A stretch of DNA of 64,000 bases from Elephas maximus indicus (GCF_024166365.1 NC_064819.1:152774293-152838292), one strand, 5' to 3'; positions 49,850 through 61,970 are shown, numbered from the stretch's first letter. A program made the numbers and translations. Notes: generated by a model from the sequence alone, not told the origin.

Positions 49850-50109
49850 AGTATAGTCTATTTCTCTTTTACTTGCTTCTCCTCTAACCACACCAGTCTC
49901 TTCACTGTTTCTCAAACAGGCACCCTCCGATCTCAGGGACTTTGCTCCCTGTCTTACTTAGAAACACAATAGGGCAGCTCTACCCTGTCCTATGGGTTGC
50001 TATCAACTTGACAGCAACGTTTTTGGTTTTAGTTTAGGCAAGGAGCAAGGAGGTATATACCTCAAATCAAGCTCCCCTGACAATGGGAGGCAGAATCTTT
50101 TATACTATC

Positions 50110-50587
50110 TGTCATGGATTGAGTTATGTCCCCCCCAAAAATGTGTGTATCAATTTGGCTGGGCCATGATTCTGGTATTATATGATTTTCCTGTATGTTG
50201 TAAATTCTGCCCCTATGATGTTAAGGAGGGAGGATGAGTGGCAATTGTGTTAGTGAGGTAGGACTTAGTCTACAGGACTGGATTGTGTCTTGAGGCTATC
50301 TCTTGGGATATAAAAGAGAGAAGCAGCAGAGAGATGTGGGGACTTCATACCACCAAGAAAGCAGTGCCTGGTGCAGTGTGCGTCCTTTGAACCCAGGGTT
50401 CCTGAGCAGAGAAGCTTCTAGTTTGGGGAAAGATTGATGAGAAGGCTGACAGAGAGAAAGCCTTCCTCTGGAGCTGACACCCTGAATTTGAACTTTTAGC
50501 TTACTTTACCGTGAGGAAATAAATTTCTCTTGTGAAAGCTATCCACTGGTGGTATTTCTGTTACAGCAGCACTGGATAACTGAGACA
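50110..50587 (+). mobile_element. MaLR-type LTR with 5-bp target duplication
   Basis: CTATC at 50105-50109 and CTGTC at 50588-50592 (one mismatch) flank TGTCATGGATTGAG .. AACTGAGACA. The AATAAATTT signal is near 50518. Confidence 0.85.
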
Positions 50588-50850
50588 CTGTCTTTCACAA
50601 GGGAGTACATACAAACATTATGGACTACGCAGGTTATCATGGTGCACAGGCGCAGTAAGACATACTGCATTTTTTTTCTTTGGCATGTAGGCTAGTAAAA
50701 TGGGTTTGACTGGCTTGAGCCACACTCAGTGCTTTGAAGACAATGGACAGGAGGGAGCGAGTTGGGCTAGGTCTGAGCAGCTCCCAGTTGAGCCACACCC
50801 ATCACCATCACCTAAGCTTTTGTTTGCTAATGGACAAGAGGAACAGGTCA

Positions 50851-51516
50851 CAAACTCCTTTAACACAATGAGGAAGGTCATTCTTCATTTAGATATCAAC
50901 ATTACTTTATTTCACTTGAAAAAAGTAAACATTTTAAACTTTTCATTGAAATCACAGTTCCATGAATAATACGGCAAGAAAAATTCAGAATATTTTTTCA
51001 ACGTCTTAAAACTTGTCTCAGTGGAGAAGACTTTAAACTCAGTAGTCTACAAATTACGTTTAAAATAGAGATGCGTATGAACTTATTTCTAATGCTTTGA
51101 GTGTTTACTCCTAAGCCAGTCTCTGGGAAAGTTGCTAGTAGCCAACTCGATGTCATTTAGAATCTAAGCACTTATACCCATTTTCCCTTCATTCCCCACC
51201 AGCCCACCCCAGGCTGTCTCTTTTTGGAAATCTCTTTGTCACTCTGGAGCATCTGTTACAAATGGTAGACAGGAGAAACACAACCCTCTCAATTTCATCA
51301 GTAGAATTTGGAGAGAGGAGTTTGAAGGCAGAAAATTACTCTTTCTGGGTTATTAGTAAAATTCAGAATTCAATGCTGCCCCTATTTCTATTTATCGTTT
51401 TTTCCTATTTCTATTTACCACAAATAACCAAGTTGCCAAGGCTAGTTTAGAATACCATGGAATATATATTTGTTATTCTAAATCATTCTATAGAATATAA
51501 CTTTTCTGTTATCTTG
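50851..51516. other. Unrecognised intergenic sequence
   Basis: No repeat or gene recognised. Confidence 0.5.
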
Positions 51517-51707
51517 CCAAGTACTCTGGTGGTGCAGTAGTTAAAAACTTGGCCGCTAACCGAAAAATCAGAGGTTTGAACCCACCAGCCACTCCCTGGT
51601 ATAGTCTGCTTCCGTAAGGATTTACAGCCTTGGAAACCCTATGGGTCAGTTCTACCCTGTCCTGCAGGGTCTCTATGAGTCAGAATCAGCTCCAAGGCAC
51701 ACAACAT
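51517..51707 (+). mobile_element. AfroSINE, older form
   Basis: 'tactctggtggtgcagtagttaaaaac' head, 'tatagtctgcttccgtaaggatttacagcc' middle, 'tctctatgagtcagaatcagctcc' tail. Confidence 0.85.
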
Positions 51708-53500
51708 CAGGTCTGTAACCAAGAAGTCAAATCGTAACAGACTAGTATATTTTAATCAGATCAATCAACTACTTTTGTTTTTGATTCTGTCGTAGTGAAG
51801 AACTAGAACTGATTGAAAATTAAATTCTATTTGGATACGTATGAAGAACGTCTTGAAATCTTGTGATGAAAACTGCGTTGAAGAAAAAAATATCAGAATT
51901 AATGAAGTTATGAAATAGAGAACGTCTTCTGCTATAAACTCACTCCCCAATAGATGGTGCTATCTTCTCTAGTGAGTGCTACCCTGGTCCACCTTCTCTT
52001 AAAACGTAGGCAACAGGGAATGTAAGAGTGATGTGAAGTTTTGTATAGAATAATTTCATTGTAAACATTCTTCTATTACCCATACACTCTGGCTTGTAAG
52101 ACATCATTCCACACCATCCAGTTTGAAAATCTGCGACTGATTCCTCTTAGGTATTTGATCTTTTCTGCTGTAGCTGTAGGAAATAATTTAAAAGATCATT
52201 TGGATCGTAATAATGTTACTAGGAGGGATCAAGCTAGTATAACTCTTTCAGAAGAGTTATCTCTGGAAAAGACCTGTCGCTTTCCCTATATATTCCCCAA
52301 AAATGACATCAGGCCTTAACAATATTGTTGAAGGAGGTACTACTTCCTCAATTGATAAATGTTTAATGATGATCTACATAGTGCTAAGAACTGGGAATGA
52401 AAACAGAAGTTAAGCTTCTTAATACTGAAGGACCTAGCCTAATGTTTCCCAGACTTATCATTTTCATACATCCTACTAGATTTTGCTGCAATGATACACT
52501 TCTTTACCATAGTAGGCTGACTACTTTTCTTTAAAGTAGCTCTCTTTCATTTTAAAAGGAAACCCTATCACTAATATTAATAAAAAAAAAAGTTGCATAG
52601 GCAGAAGGTAGTCATTAAAAAATATCACAACAACAAAACTATATTATAAATTCCAGCAAATTACTTTTCCCTACAGAGGTTGCTGAGACCTGCTTTCATA
52701 AAAAGGAAAACAGTCACACGATAGAGAGATGTTAAAGACATACTGGCACCAAACTAAAACTTTCTCTCTAACGTAATCAAAGATATACTCTGCAATTCAC
52801 TACTTAATGCCAAAACAGTGCGACACATAAAACCTTCTATAGTACCACCACTGATGAGTGTCCTACATTTTGGGAAATACCCTAGCCAGGAACCAGTCAT
52901 TATAATACAGTTTCACCAGTGCTACATAAAGGCATTGTGGTGTGTTTTGCAAGATACAATGGAAGCAGATTTGTCTCTATGGAGGAGGAAGACTGGGAGT
53001 TATTTTAGAGGAAATAGTCATTTGAGCTGTTTATTGAAAGATGAGTACAAATTCACTGAGCAACGGAAGAGAAGACAGGGTATGTCAGGTAGAATGAAAT
53101 AGATGGGCAAAGGGACAATTGCGGTGGTGGGAGTGGTCTGGTATGCTGTTGGGGTGGAGCCCAGCAGAGCTCTGTGGTCTCCCAGAGCTGAGGAGGCATT
53201 GATCAAGTTCAGGCTGCTGAAGTAGCCAGAATTTGCAAGACAGGGGACGGAAGGGGAAGAAGCTGTACATATACAGGGTTACACAGGACAGCACTCCACA
53301 AGGCCTAGCAGAGGAGAGTGCTGCTGGCTGAAAGCTGAAAAAAGATACTAAACATGGCCCCAGAGCTGGAAGAAGTTGGAGCTCCGGTCCAGCCAGAATG
53401 GGGGGACCACACTGAGCACTTCTGATAATCAGATGAAATCCCAGAAAGTCAATGCCTTAGAAGTATGGTCACGCCCTAGAATAGAGGCCACACCGTAAGA
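51708..53500. other. Unrecognised intergenic sequence
   Basis: A 94-codon frame at 52818-53102 resembles no protein I know and lacks a convincing context. The last few hundred bases may belong to the L1 that follows. Confidence 0.45.
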
Positions 53501-53680
53501 ACTAGGAGTAATCAAGGATTTCTTAGAACACAAATAGCACTAACAATAGAAGAAAAATATATGATGAATTTATCTTCATCAAAATTAAAGACATTTTTAA
53601 AGAAAAGGAAAATGTTAGCCACGGATTAAGAGTACATGTTTTCCAGTTCATGTCTGACAAGGGGCTAGCATCCATAATGT

Positions 53681-53765
53681 GCAAAAACCAAATCCACTGC
53701 CGTCGAGTTGATTCCTACTCATGGCTACCCAATAAGTGAGAGTAGAACTGTCCCATAGAGTTTTG
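53681..53765 (-). mobile_element. AfroSINE 3' fragment
   Basis: 'caaatccactgccgtcgagttgattcc..' to 'tcccatagagtttt'; the head is missing. Confidence 0.75.
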
Positions 53766-54216
53766 TGATATGCAAAGAACTATAAATCAATAAGAAAAGC
53801 AAACCATTTTTTTTTTTAATGAGAAAAGACATTTTTATACCAGAGATAAAGAATGGCCGATATGCATATGAAAGGGCATTCAACAGTATTAGTCATCAGG
53901 GAGATGCAAATTAAAACTGCAAGGACATAACAATTCACACCCACTAGGGTGGCTGGGAAACAATAAAGTACTGATACAATATGAGCGAGGATACTGAGCA
54001 AATGCAACTCTCATACATTACAGATGGGAATGAAAAACCATTGGCACTTTCTTAGACAGTGAAACATGTTGTTACCCTGTGACCCATCATTTCACTTTAG
54101 ATATTTACACAAGTGAAATGGTAGCATATATCCATGGAAACAATCATACAATAAGATTTAAAACAGGTTTATTTATAATTATCCCAAATTGGAAACAGTC
54201 TAAATATCCATCAATT

Positions 54217-54328
54217 GTTGTGGTAAGTTTCTATCGAGTTAGCTCCAACTCATGACAACCTTATGTATAACTATGAAACATTGCCTGGTGTTGTGCCATC
54301 TTCATAATCTTTGGTATATTGGAGTCCA
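54217..54328 (-). mobile_element. RTE-type SINE tail fragment
   Basis: 'ttgttgtggtaagtttctatcgagttagctccaactcatgacaacc.. attgcctggtgttgtgccatcttc' is like the tail of the tRNA-Gly-headed SINE or an RTE 3' end. Confidence 0.6.
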
Positions 54329-54711
54329 ATCCATAAATAGAGAGAAAGAATAAACCCGGTGTGTATGTTTGCACAATGGCATTCTACTTAGAAATGAAAG
54401 ATAAGAGCAGACCAACATGGATGAATTCCAAAAACATTACGTTGAACACAAGAAGCCAGACATAAAAGTATATATTCTGTATGATTCCATTTATATGAGA
54501 TTCAAGAAGAGTCAAAATTAGTGCATACTGATAGGAATAAAAATGGTAGTTTGTTTGGGGCATAGAGGTTAACTAGAAGGGGCGATAAGGGAATTTTCTG
54601 GGGTGATGGAACTGTTCTATATCTAGATTACAGTGTTGGTTACGGTGTTGGTACTTGTCAAAAGCAAAACATATATACATTTAAGGCATGTGAATTCATG
54701 GTATATTCATC

Positions 54712-55139
54712 TGTCCTAGTCATCTAGCACTGCTTTAACAGAAATACCACAAGAAATTTATTTCTTCACAGTAATGTAGGCTAAAAGTCTAAATTCAGAG
54801 CATTAGCTCTCTTTCTTTCCCTGTTGGCCTTCACATTAACTTCCCCGTGCAGGGACCAGCTCTGCTTTTAGCACTGTTTTCTTGGTATGAGGTTCCCCCC
54901 GCTTTGATTCCCTTTGCTTTTTATCTCTTGAGAGATAAAAGGTAGGGCAGGCCACACCCCAGAGAAGCTCCCTTTACATTGAATCAGGGCTATGACCTGG
55001 ATAAGCGTGTTACAATCCCACTGTAATCCTCTTTAACATAAAATTACAATCACAAAATGGAGGACAACCACACAATACCGGAAATCGTGGCCTAACCAAG
55101 CTGACACACATTTTTGGGGACACAATTCAATCTGTGACA
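54712..55139 (-). mobile_element. MaLR-type LTR
   Basis: TGTCCTAGTCATCTAGCACTGC .. ATTCAATCTGTGACA, inserted in the old L1. Same subfamily as 3457-3954. Confidence 0.78.
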
Positions 55140-55149
55140 AAATCTAATC

Positions 55150-55305
55150 TTTGGAGTCCTGGTGGTTCAGTGGTTAAGAACAACTGTTGCTAACCAAAAG
55201 GTCAGCTGTTAGAATCCATCAGCCCCTCCTTGGAAACCATATGTGGCAGCTCTACTCTGTCATGTAGGGTCACTATGAGTCGGAATTGACTCAACTGCAG
55301 TGGGT
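55150..55305 (+). mobile_element. AfroSINE
   Basis: 'ggagtcctggtggttcagtggttaag' head to 'gagtcggaattgactcaactgcagtggg' tail. Confidence 0.88.
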
Positions 55306-55582
55306 TTTATGTCTCACCTTAATAAAAATGTTGTATCATTTTAAATTGTTAACTTAAAAATAAATTCATAATTATGAAAATGTTTCACCACTTTAAAAAA
55401 TTAAGCGTTTCTTCCATCTTCATATATTTAAAAATGAATTTCTGCAAGGTTAATTCAAACTTCAAATGAACCAACTATTGGAACCAAAATCGAGAAACTT
55501 TTTAAATCCTTTCTCTTCAACAGGAATTTTAATCTTGTTCCTTGGCATTTTAAAAACTGTTGCTCCTTTAGACACTACACTC

Positions 55583-56365
55583 TTTTATTTTATTGTGCTT
55601 TAGATGAAGGTTTACAGAGCAAATTAGTTTCTCATTAAACAATTAATACATATATTGTTTTGTGACTTTGGCTACCAACCCCACAACATGTCAACACTCT
55701 CCCTTCTTGACCTTGGGTTCCTCATCACCAGCTTTCCTGTCCCCTCCTGCCTTCTTATTCTTGCCTCTGGGCGTGTGCCCGTTTAGTCTGGCTTTGTTTT
55801 ATGGGCCTGTCTAATCTCTGGCTGAAGGGTGAACCTCAGGAGTGATTCAGGACTGAACTAAAAGGGAGTCCAGGGGCCATTCTCTCAGGATTTCTCCAGT
55901 CTCTGTCAGACCAGTAAGTCTGGCCTTTTTTTGTGAGTTGGAATTTTATTCTACATATTTCTCCACCTCTGTCTGGGACCCTCTATTGTGATCCCTGTCA
56001 GAGCAGCCAGTGGTGGTTGGCAGGCACTGTCTAGCTGTGCTGGACTCAGTCTGGTGAAGGCTGTGGTAGTTGTGGTCCATTAGTCATTTGGACTAATCTT
56101 TCCTTTGTGTCTTTGGTTTTCTTCATTGTCACCTGTTCCAGAAGGGGTGAGACCAGTCGAGTATCTTACACGGCTGTTCACAGGCTTTTAAGACCCCGGA
56201 TGCTACTCAGCAAAGTAGGATGTATGTAGAACACTTTCTTTATAAACTATATTATGGCAATTGAGGTATATGTCCCTCAAGACTGTGGTCCCAGGCCCTC
56301 AGGGAGTTTGGATGTGTAGAGACCATACTTGTTTTCAAATTAACATTCAATAGAACTTTAGTTCT
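55583..56365 (-). mobile_element. L1 3' UTR (antisense)
   Basis: Opens with the reverse complement of 'ccttcatctaaagcacaataaaataaaa' and runs ~780 bases through an L1 3' UTR like the ones at 1491-2597. Confidence 0.7.
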
Positions 56366-56377
56366 CGGGTTAAACAA

Positions 56378-56465
56378 ACAAACAAAAAAACCAAACTTGT
56401 TGCCATCAAATCAGTTCTGAATCTTGGCAATCCCATGTGTTACACAGTAGTGCTGCCCCATAGGC
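56378..56465 (-). mobile_element. AfroSINE 3' fragment
   Basis: (CAAA)n tail then 'accaaacttgttgccatcaaatcagttctg'; truncated. Confidence 0.75.
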
Positions 56466-56690
56466 ATGTCCCAAGAACTGGAGATCAGAGGATGATTAGA
56501 TGAATGCATGAGCTTTGCCAGAACATTCTTTTATATCATGAATGCAGGCCACACCCCCAAGGAAACTGCTCTTTCAACTGATTGCCTGCTCACATTAGAT
56601 CACAAAATGGGAGTTGGTAACACAGTGTTTGCCAAACCACCGAGAATTATAGCCTAGCCAAGTTGACACATAATATTAGCCATCACACTA
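56466..56690 (-). mobile_element. MaLR-type LTR fragment
   Basis: 'ggccacacccccaaggaaac', 'gatcacaaaatggg', 'gcctagccaagttgacac' parallel 54950-55110. Confidence 0.6.
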
Positions 56691-56694
56691 CCCA

Positions 56695-57020
56695 TACTCC
56701 ACCAAACCCATGTAAGCCCTAGCCTTGCTTCCCCTTTTGAGTCAGCCTTTTGGAGAGGCTTAGTTCCCTGCTGGCTCCTTTTGCTTGACTCAAGCAAAAT
56801 AAAGCTTGCCGAAGATAGTTTGTCTTTTGCTGGTATTCTTACTCAGGAAAAGACAAGGACCCTTTGTGTCAGATTGGCGATTGGTAACACTACTGCCTGC
56901 AATGTGGACATGATGGCTGGAATGCCAGCAGTTATCATGGACTCATGTAGTAACCTTGACGGAAGAAGCCACATACTGAGGATAACAGAGCAGAATTATA
57001 GGAGTTTTGGTCCCTGATAG
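56695..57020 (+). mobile_element. Endogenous retrovirus LTR, R-U5 part
   Basis: 'gactcaagcaaaataaagcttgcc' carries a polyadenylation signal near 56800, followed by T-rich U5-like sequence to 'tgtgtcagattggcg'. No viral genes follow. Confidence 0.5.
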
Positions 57021-57307
57021 CTGTGAAGTTGCACTGAACTAACATCAAACTTCTTTCATATAAGAGACAAAAAAAATTCTATCTTAAGTTACACGATATT
57101 TTGGGTTAAATGCTGCTAAATATAATCTTAGCTGAGTCGTGAGTTATCATTTATCCTACCCCTTCAACCCAGTCTTTGGAGGTGACAAAGCACAGGTCAA
57201 TTACAGAATTTGCCAAAATCGCAACCCAACCCTATTCCTGAAACCTCTTGAATGAGTTCCCCATGTTCCTACTCTGTGTTTCCTCTGTATAGTGATACCA
57301 ATAAGTT

Positions 57308-57779
57308 ATTGTTGTTAGGTGCTGTCGAGTTGTTCCAACTAGTAGTGACTGTATTTACATACAACAGAATGAAACACTGCCCAGTCCTGCACCACCCTCC
57401 CAGTTGTTGCTATGTTTTAACCCATTGTTGCAGCGACTGTGTCAATCTATCTCATTGAGGGTCTTCCTCTTTTTCACTGACCGTCTTTCTCCAGGGACTG
57501 GTCCCTCCTGATAACATACCGAAGTACGTGAGACAGTCTCTCAGTCCTTGATTTTAAGGAATGTTCTGGCTGTAATTCTTTCAAGATAGATTTGTTTGTT
57601 CTTCTGGCAGTCCATCGTATTCAGTATTCTTCGCCAACACCGTAATTCAAAGGCATCAATTCTTCAGTCTTCCTTATTCATTGTCCAGCTTTCACATGCA
57701 TATGAGGTGATTGCAAATACCACGGCTTGAGTCAAGCACCACTTAGTTCTCAAAGTGACATCTTTGCTTTTTAATAATA
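57308..57779 (-). mobile_element. RTE/BovB-like LINE 3' fragment
   Basis: Homologous to 4591-5090; tail (GTT)n at 57308. Frame broken. 5'-truncated after 'acatctttgctttttaa'. Confidence 0.85.
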
Positions 57780-57879
57780 TATAGAACCAGAAATAGATCC
57801 AGAATTTGAGGAAGTTAAAGCTTCTATAGTTCGGGGGGTTTATTTAAAAAAAAAAAAAAAAAATTAGGTACCGTGTTAG

Positions 57880-58300
57880 GCATGGTTCATTCCTTAGAAG
57901 CAGAGTCTAAGACGAGGATTCTTGTATAAGTGATTTATTGAGGGCAGGCTCTCAGGAAATTTTAGTTAGTGAGGGAATGCAAGATAGGGCAGGGGAGCTA
58001 GGTGAAGGTGTGGATTCAGAAGATACTAGCCTGAGCCTGATCCCATGGGGGGCTCTAGAGTATGAATTACCCCACCATGAGGCAAGAACTTTTATACTAA
58101 GCATCAGCCTGTCATTGGGGATGGCCCAACCTCCAAGGCATCTCCAGGCAAGGTGGCTCTCCTAGGCCAAGGACAATTCATCATCTGCAGAAGGGAACAG
58201 CTATGAGACCTTAGCAGTAAACACCTGGAGCCGTTGGGAGCTGGATGCACTGGCTTGCTGAAGGGAATCAAGGCAGGAACCAACAGCTATTGCTGCAGGT
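57880..58300 (-). mobile_element. Possible ERVL-type LTR (antisense)
   Basis: 'gaagcagagtctaagacgaggattcttgtataagtgatttattgagg' looks like an antisense LTR end with polyadenylation signal. Family not determined. Confidence 0.4.
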
Positions 58301-59715
58301 ATGAAAATGAAAACGAAGAGAAAGTGAAGAAGAAAAAATGAGTCATTTTAAATTTAAAAAAATTGATAAACACTGCAAATACCACAAAATCCAGAAAGTT
58401 ACATAATTGAGATGCTTGGCATCTCTCTAATATAGCACTTCTATTTTTTTACTGTATGATCTTTGATCATTTCTTCCTGTGACAATGGTGTGCTATTATT
58501 TTCTATAGTCAGTATAGAAAGATAATTTAACTGTCTAGCATGGCTGATGGAAATTTATTTTACATTATTGATTGCTTAAAAAGTTTCCTTTACCTTTACA
58601 ACTTATTATTAGTAAGGTCACGTACATTTTTAGGATTGTTGTCAAATTTGGGAAAGGCTTTATCAATTTTTTTCCATATACGAGCTATAAGATTTAAAGA
58701 CATTGCAAGTTTTCTTGAGCAGTGATGAATCCTACATTCTCTCTGAATTGACCACACTCGATGATCAGTTTGTCTTCAATATACTGTCACAGTAATGTAT
58801 AATGAGTTTTATGTTATCTTTATTGATGTTAGTATTTTGTGTCTAATCAACAGGAAATTTAAGCCTTCTAATAAGTGACATGTCATCCGACTTCGTCAAG
58901 ATCAGATGCATGAAATACACGATCCTATACTTAGCAATGTGTAATATAACACATTCCTCCACAGACAGATGTAATCTACAAACACAGTAATATTACTATG
59001 TTACTAGGCCCTTCCAGGGCCTTGGAAGGGGCCTGTGTATGTGAGGGGCCCTGACGCTTAAACTCTACTAACTCCACAATATATCTGCCTCCAGGTAGGA
59101 TGGGTGGAATACCATCTATCCAGGAACACTTAGTTTATTTATGCTATTGTAACCACACTTCCAGGAGAAGCAACAGTCGCCATGCCTAAGAAGTCCTTGA
59201 GTTCAATGAGGCTTGGGAATACCATTTTATCCACAAATCAAACTCTTTTCCTTGATTTCAATCTTTGGCTTCTGCGTAGATTCCTCCCAAATCTCAGCTA
59301 TGTTTCTTCCTCTTTCTTATGGTTGCAGGAATGTCAAACTGAGATCTCTATCTCTTTATTAGGCTTGTATCTCCACATATCTTATTGACCGAGACATATT
59401 CTCACTAACGGAGTCATGTTCACATAAGCTGCTAATTCTGTGCAATTAATTTCTAGTATATTAATACACAAAATATTTTCAAATATATATATCCATGTGA
59501 TACATTAATCCTTTATAACATTTCTAACTAGATACATTATATCTTTTAAAGTTTTATATTTTGTATTCTGAAAAGTTCTATGTTTTAGAAACACTTGTAA
59601 TTTAATCTTATTAATTTCCTCAGAATATATCTCTTTTGAGCAACTCTACACACTGCAAGTTTAAAACAAAATGTGGCAAGGTAGCAAAAGGATGGTGAAC
59701 AAATTCTCTAGTATG
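58301..59715. other. Unrecognised intergenic sequence
   Basis: AT-rich. No gene or repeat identified. Confidence 0.5.
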
Positions 59716-60057
59716 AGTGTTGTTAGCTGTCATCGAGTTCGCCCCTGACTCATGGAGACCCCACGCACAATAGAATGAAATGTTGCCTAGTCCTGTGCCA
59801 TCCCACAAACGGTTGCAAATCAGACCATTGTGATCCGTAGGGTTATCAATGGCTGATTTTTGGAAGTAGATTGCCAGGCCTATCTTCATTGTCCATCTTA
59901 ATTTGACAGCTCTGCTGAAACCTGTTCAGCATCCTAGCAACACACAAGCCTCCAATGATAGATAAGCGGTTGCTGTGCTAGAGGTTCACTGGCCAGGAAT
60001 TGAACCCGGGTCTCCTGCATGGAAAGTAAGAATTCTACCACTGAACTGTCACTGCCC
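59716..60057 (-). mobile_element. SINE with tRNA-Gly-like head, long form
   Basis: The head at 59987-60057 is the antisense of a tRNA-Gly-like sequence (GGGTTCAATTCCTGGCC B box on the minus strand). The middle 'tatcaatggctgatttttggaag' equals that of older AfroSINEs. The tail 'gttgttagctgtcatcgagttcgcccctgactcatgg' is RTE-like. Confidence 0.75.
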
Positions 60058-60326
60058 ACCTGGTATAAGTAATAGTGGCTAAAAGTGGAATCTATTACTA
60101 CAGTATTGTCACCTCACAGATTGGTTGATATTTAGCACTTCTCCTCTAGATTTGTCTGTTGGCTTTTAAGGTTTTCAACTTCCAGAGGCTTGTTCTCCTG
60201 GGCAGAATCATGGGTTGGTTAAGCTGATTCTCTGTATTCCATTGCTGTCAAGTCAATTCTGCCTCACGGTGACCCTATAGGACACAGTACAACTGCACAC
60301 AGGGTTTCCAAGGGTATAGTCTTTAC

Positions 60327-61689
60327 GCCTTGGTGATAGAAATGACTTTGGAGATAGCATGATAGAACTTGGTAAGACCAACGATTTAATCATTGCAGAT
60401 ATCTTTTTTTACAACGTAAACAGCAACTACATATATGGACCTCGGTAGATGCAATACACAGGATTCAAATCAGTTATATCTGCGGAAAGAGCCTATGGAG
60501 AGTTCATTATTATCAGTCAGAACAAGGCCAGGGTCCGACTGTGGAACAGGCCATTAATTGCTCGTATACAAATTCAAGTCGAAGCTGAAGAAAATTAAAA
60601 CAAGTCCACGAGAGCCAAAATACAACCCTGAGCATATCCCACCTGAATTTAGAGACCATCTCAAAAATAGATTTGACGCCATTAAACATTAATGACTGAA
60701 GACCAGACAAGTTGTGTGATGACATTAAAGACATCATACCTGGAGAAAGCAAAGGTCATTAAAGAGACAGGAAAGAAAGAAAAGATCAAAATGGCTGTCA
60801 GAAGAGACTCTGAAACTTGCTGTTGAATATAGAGCAGCTAAAGCAAATGGAAGAAATGCTGAAGCAAAAGAGCTGAAAAGAAGATTTCTAAGGGTTGCTC
60901 CAGAAGACAAAGTATTATAATGATATGCACAAAGACCTGGAGTTAGAAAACCAGAAGGGAAGAACACGCTCAGCATTTGTCAAGCTTTGTGTTACACTAA
61001 ATATTTATGGTGAAAAGAGAGGAAGATCTTCAATGAGATGGATTGATTGACACAGTGACTACAATTATTACCGCAATTTCGCAAGTTAGAGCCACCTGCT
61101 GCAAACAGCCAATTCTAGAGATGGGGTGAGGAGGGTAGCAAGAGCTTTACTATATATATCGATATATTGAGACAGAGGGAAATGATCTCCTCCTAAACCT
61201 GCCTGTCTAGAGAAACTGGAGGCCAGCTGGGGTTTTATAGGGAAAAACGGACATGGGTTTTAGGAACTTGTGGAAGGTCCATTCTCTTTCTGTGTGGCTT
61301 CAGTGGTAATGTCTCAAACATGTTGATCTTTTCCTGTCATTATCCAATCAGCCCAGGGGGTGACTGGTGCCATCCTGGTAAGCATCATCCTGTTTGACAG
61401 GTTTAGATCGATACCACTTGTTTTTCCACGGTCCTAGAGGAAACATTGACATTGGTTAACTTTTAGAGGAGCTAACAGCAAAATCATACTTGGAGACAGA
61501 GACAGGCTGGGAAGGGGAAAAAAATGGTGCAGGTGCTGTTCAAGATTTGGCTGAGCAGCCTGTTCCACAATGATGGGCTCAAGCATAGCAACTATTATAA
61601 AGATGGCATAGGACAGGACAGTGTTTTGTTCTGTTGTGCACGGGGTTGTTATGAGTCAGAACCGACTAGATGGCACCTAACAACAACAA
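60327..61689 (+). mobile_element. RTE LINE inserted in the SINE and itself split by an LTR
   Basis: TCTTTAC at 60320-60326 and 61690-61696 flanks it. It contains the end of the endonuclease and the linker with many stops, jumps by internal deletion to the GRSSMRWID C-terminal block at 61020, and ends ..CACCTAACAACAACAA. Inactive. Confidence 0.85.
61066..61567. mobile_element. LTR insertion (about 502 bp) in the RTE
   Basis: CAAT at 61062-61065 and 61568-61571 flanks it, and RTE sequence rejoins across it. Termini read TA..CA; the first dinucleotide is probably a mutated TG. Family and orientation unresolved. Confidence 0.7.
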
Positions 61690-61970
61690 TCTTTACAGAA
61701 GCTGACGCCACATATTTCTCCCACGGTACAACTGGTGGGTTCGAATTGCTGACCTTTTGGTTAGCAGCCAAGTGCTCAACCACTGTGCCATTAGGGCCCT
61801 TTGATTCTCCGTATAGTGATGTAATTTCCTTGCATACACGGGTCTCACTTCTACTAAAGCTTTATTAATAATCACTGTTTCAGATGTCAGGTCAACCAAA
61901 GTTAACTAACAAGCACTTACTGAGTTTTTACATTGATTTAAAAATATGCAATGAAGCTAGTGGAAATATT

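Larger units (their letters stand above)
49028..49960 (-). mobile_element. LTR-like insertion inside the SINE, itself carrying SINEs
   Basis: Opens TGTTACTGGG like the LTR at 46857, with an antisense polyadenylation motif (GTTTATTC) near 49176. CTTG (49024-49027) and CTTA (49957-49960) may be its 4-bp duplication. The right end is uncertain. Confidence 0.5.
48947..50037 (+). mobile_element. AfroSINE split by a further LTR insertion
   Basis: GCAAGGAGCA at 48937-48946 and 50038-50047 is its target duplication. The head is 48947-49027. The remainder, beginning 'gaaacacaatagggcagctctaccctg', is 49961-50037. Confidence 0.85.
48842..50850 (-). mobile_element. Inverted copy of the same ERV LTR, split by nested insertions
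   Basis: Pieces 48842-48946, 50048-50109 and 50593-50850, reverse-complemented and joined, align end to end with the solo LTR at 47702-48130. It is interrupted by an AfroSINE block (48947-50037) and a MaLR LTR (50110-50587). Confidence 0.8.
53500..55345 (+). mobile_element. Old L1 (ORF2 end and 3' UTR), interrupted four times
   Basis: 'atgagaaaagacatttttatacc.. aaagggcattcaacagtattagtcatcagggagatgcaaattaaaactgc' and 'atccatcaattg' are L1 ORF2-end motifs. It is broken by SINE pieces at 53681-53765, 54217-54328 and 55150-55305 and an LTR at 54712-55139. The end is near 'ccttaataaaaatg'. Confidence 0.75.
60238..61801 (-). mobile_element. AfroSINE split by an RTE insertion
   Basis: The pieces are 60238-60326 (tail side) and 61690-61801 (head side). 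The SINE's own duplication is TGATTCTCTGTAT at 60225-60237 and TGATTCTCCGTAT at 61802-61814, now 1.56 kb apart. Confidence 0.9.

Noticed and set aside
52818-53102. 94-codon open frame as a small gene
   Set aside because: No recognisable domain, no promoter or splice context, and length within chance for this composition.
56695-57020. Start of a retroviral provirus with coding genes downstream
   Set aside because: Only LTR-like R-U5 sequence is present; no gag, pol or env reading frames follow before the RTE fragment at 57308.
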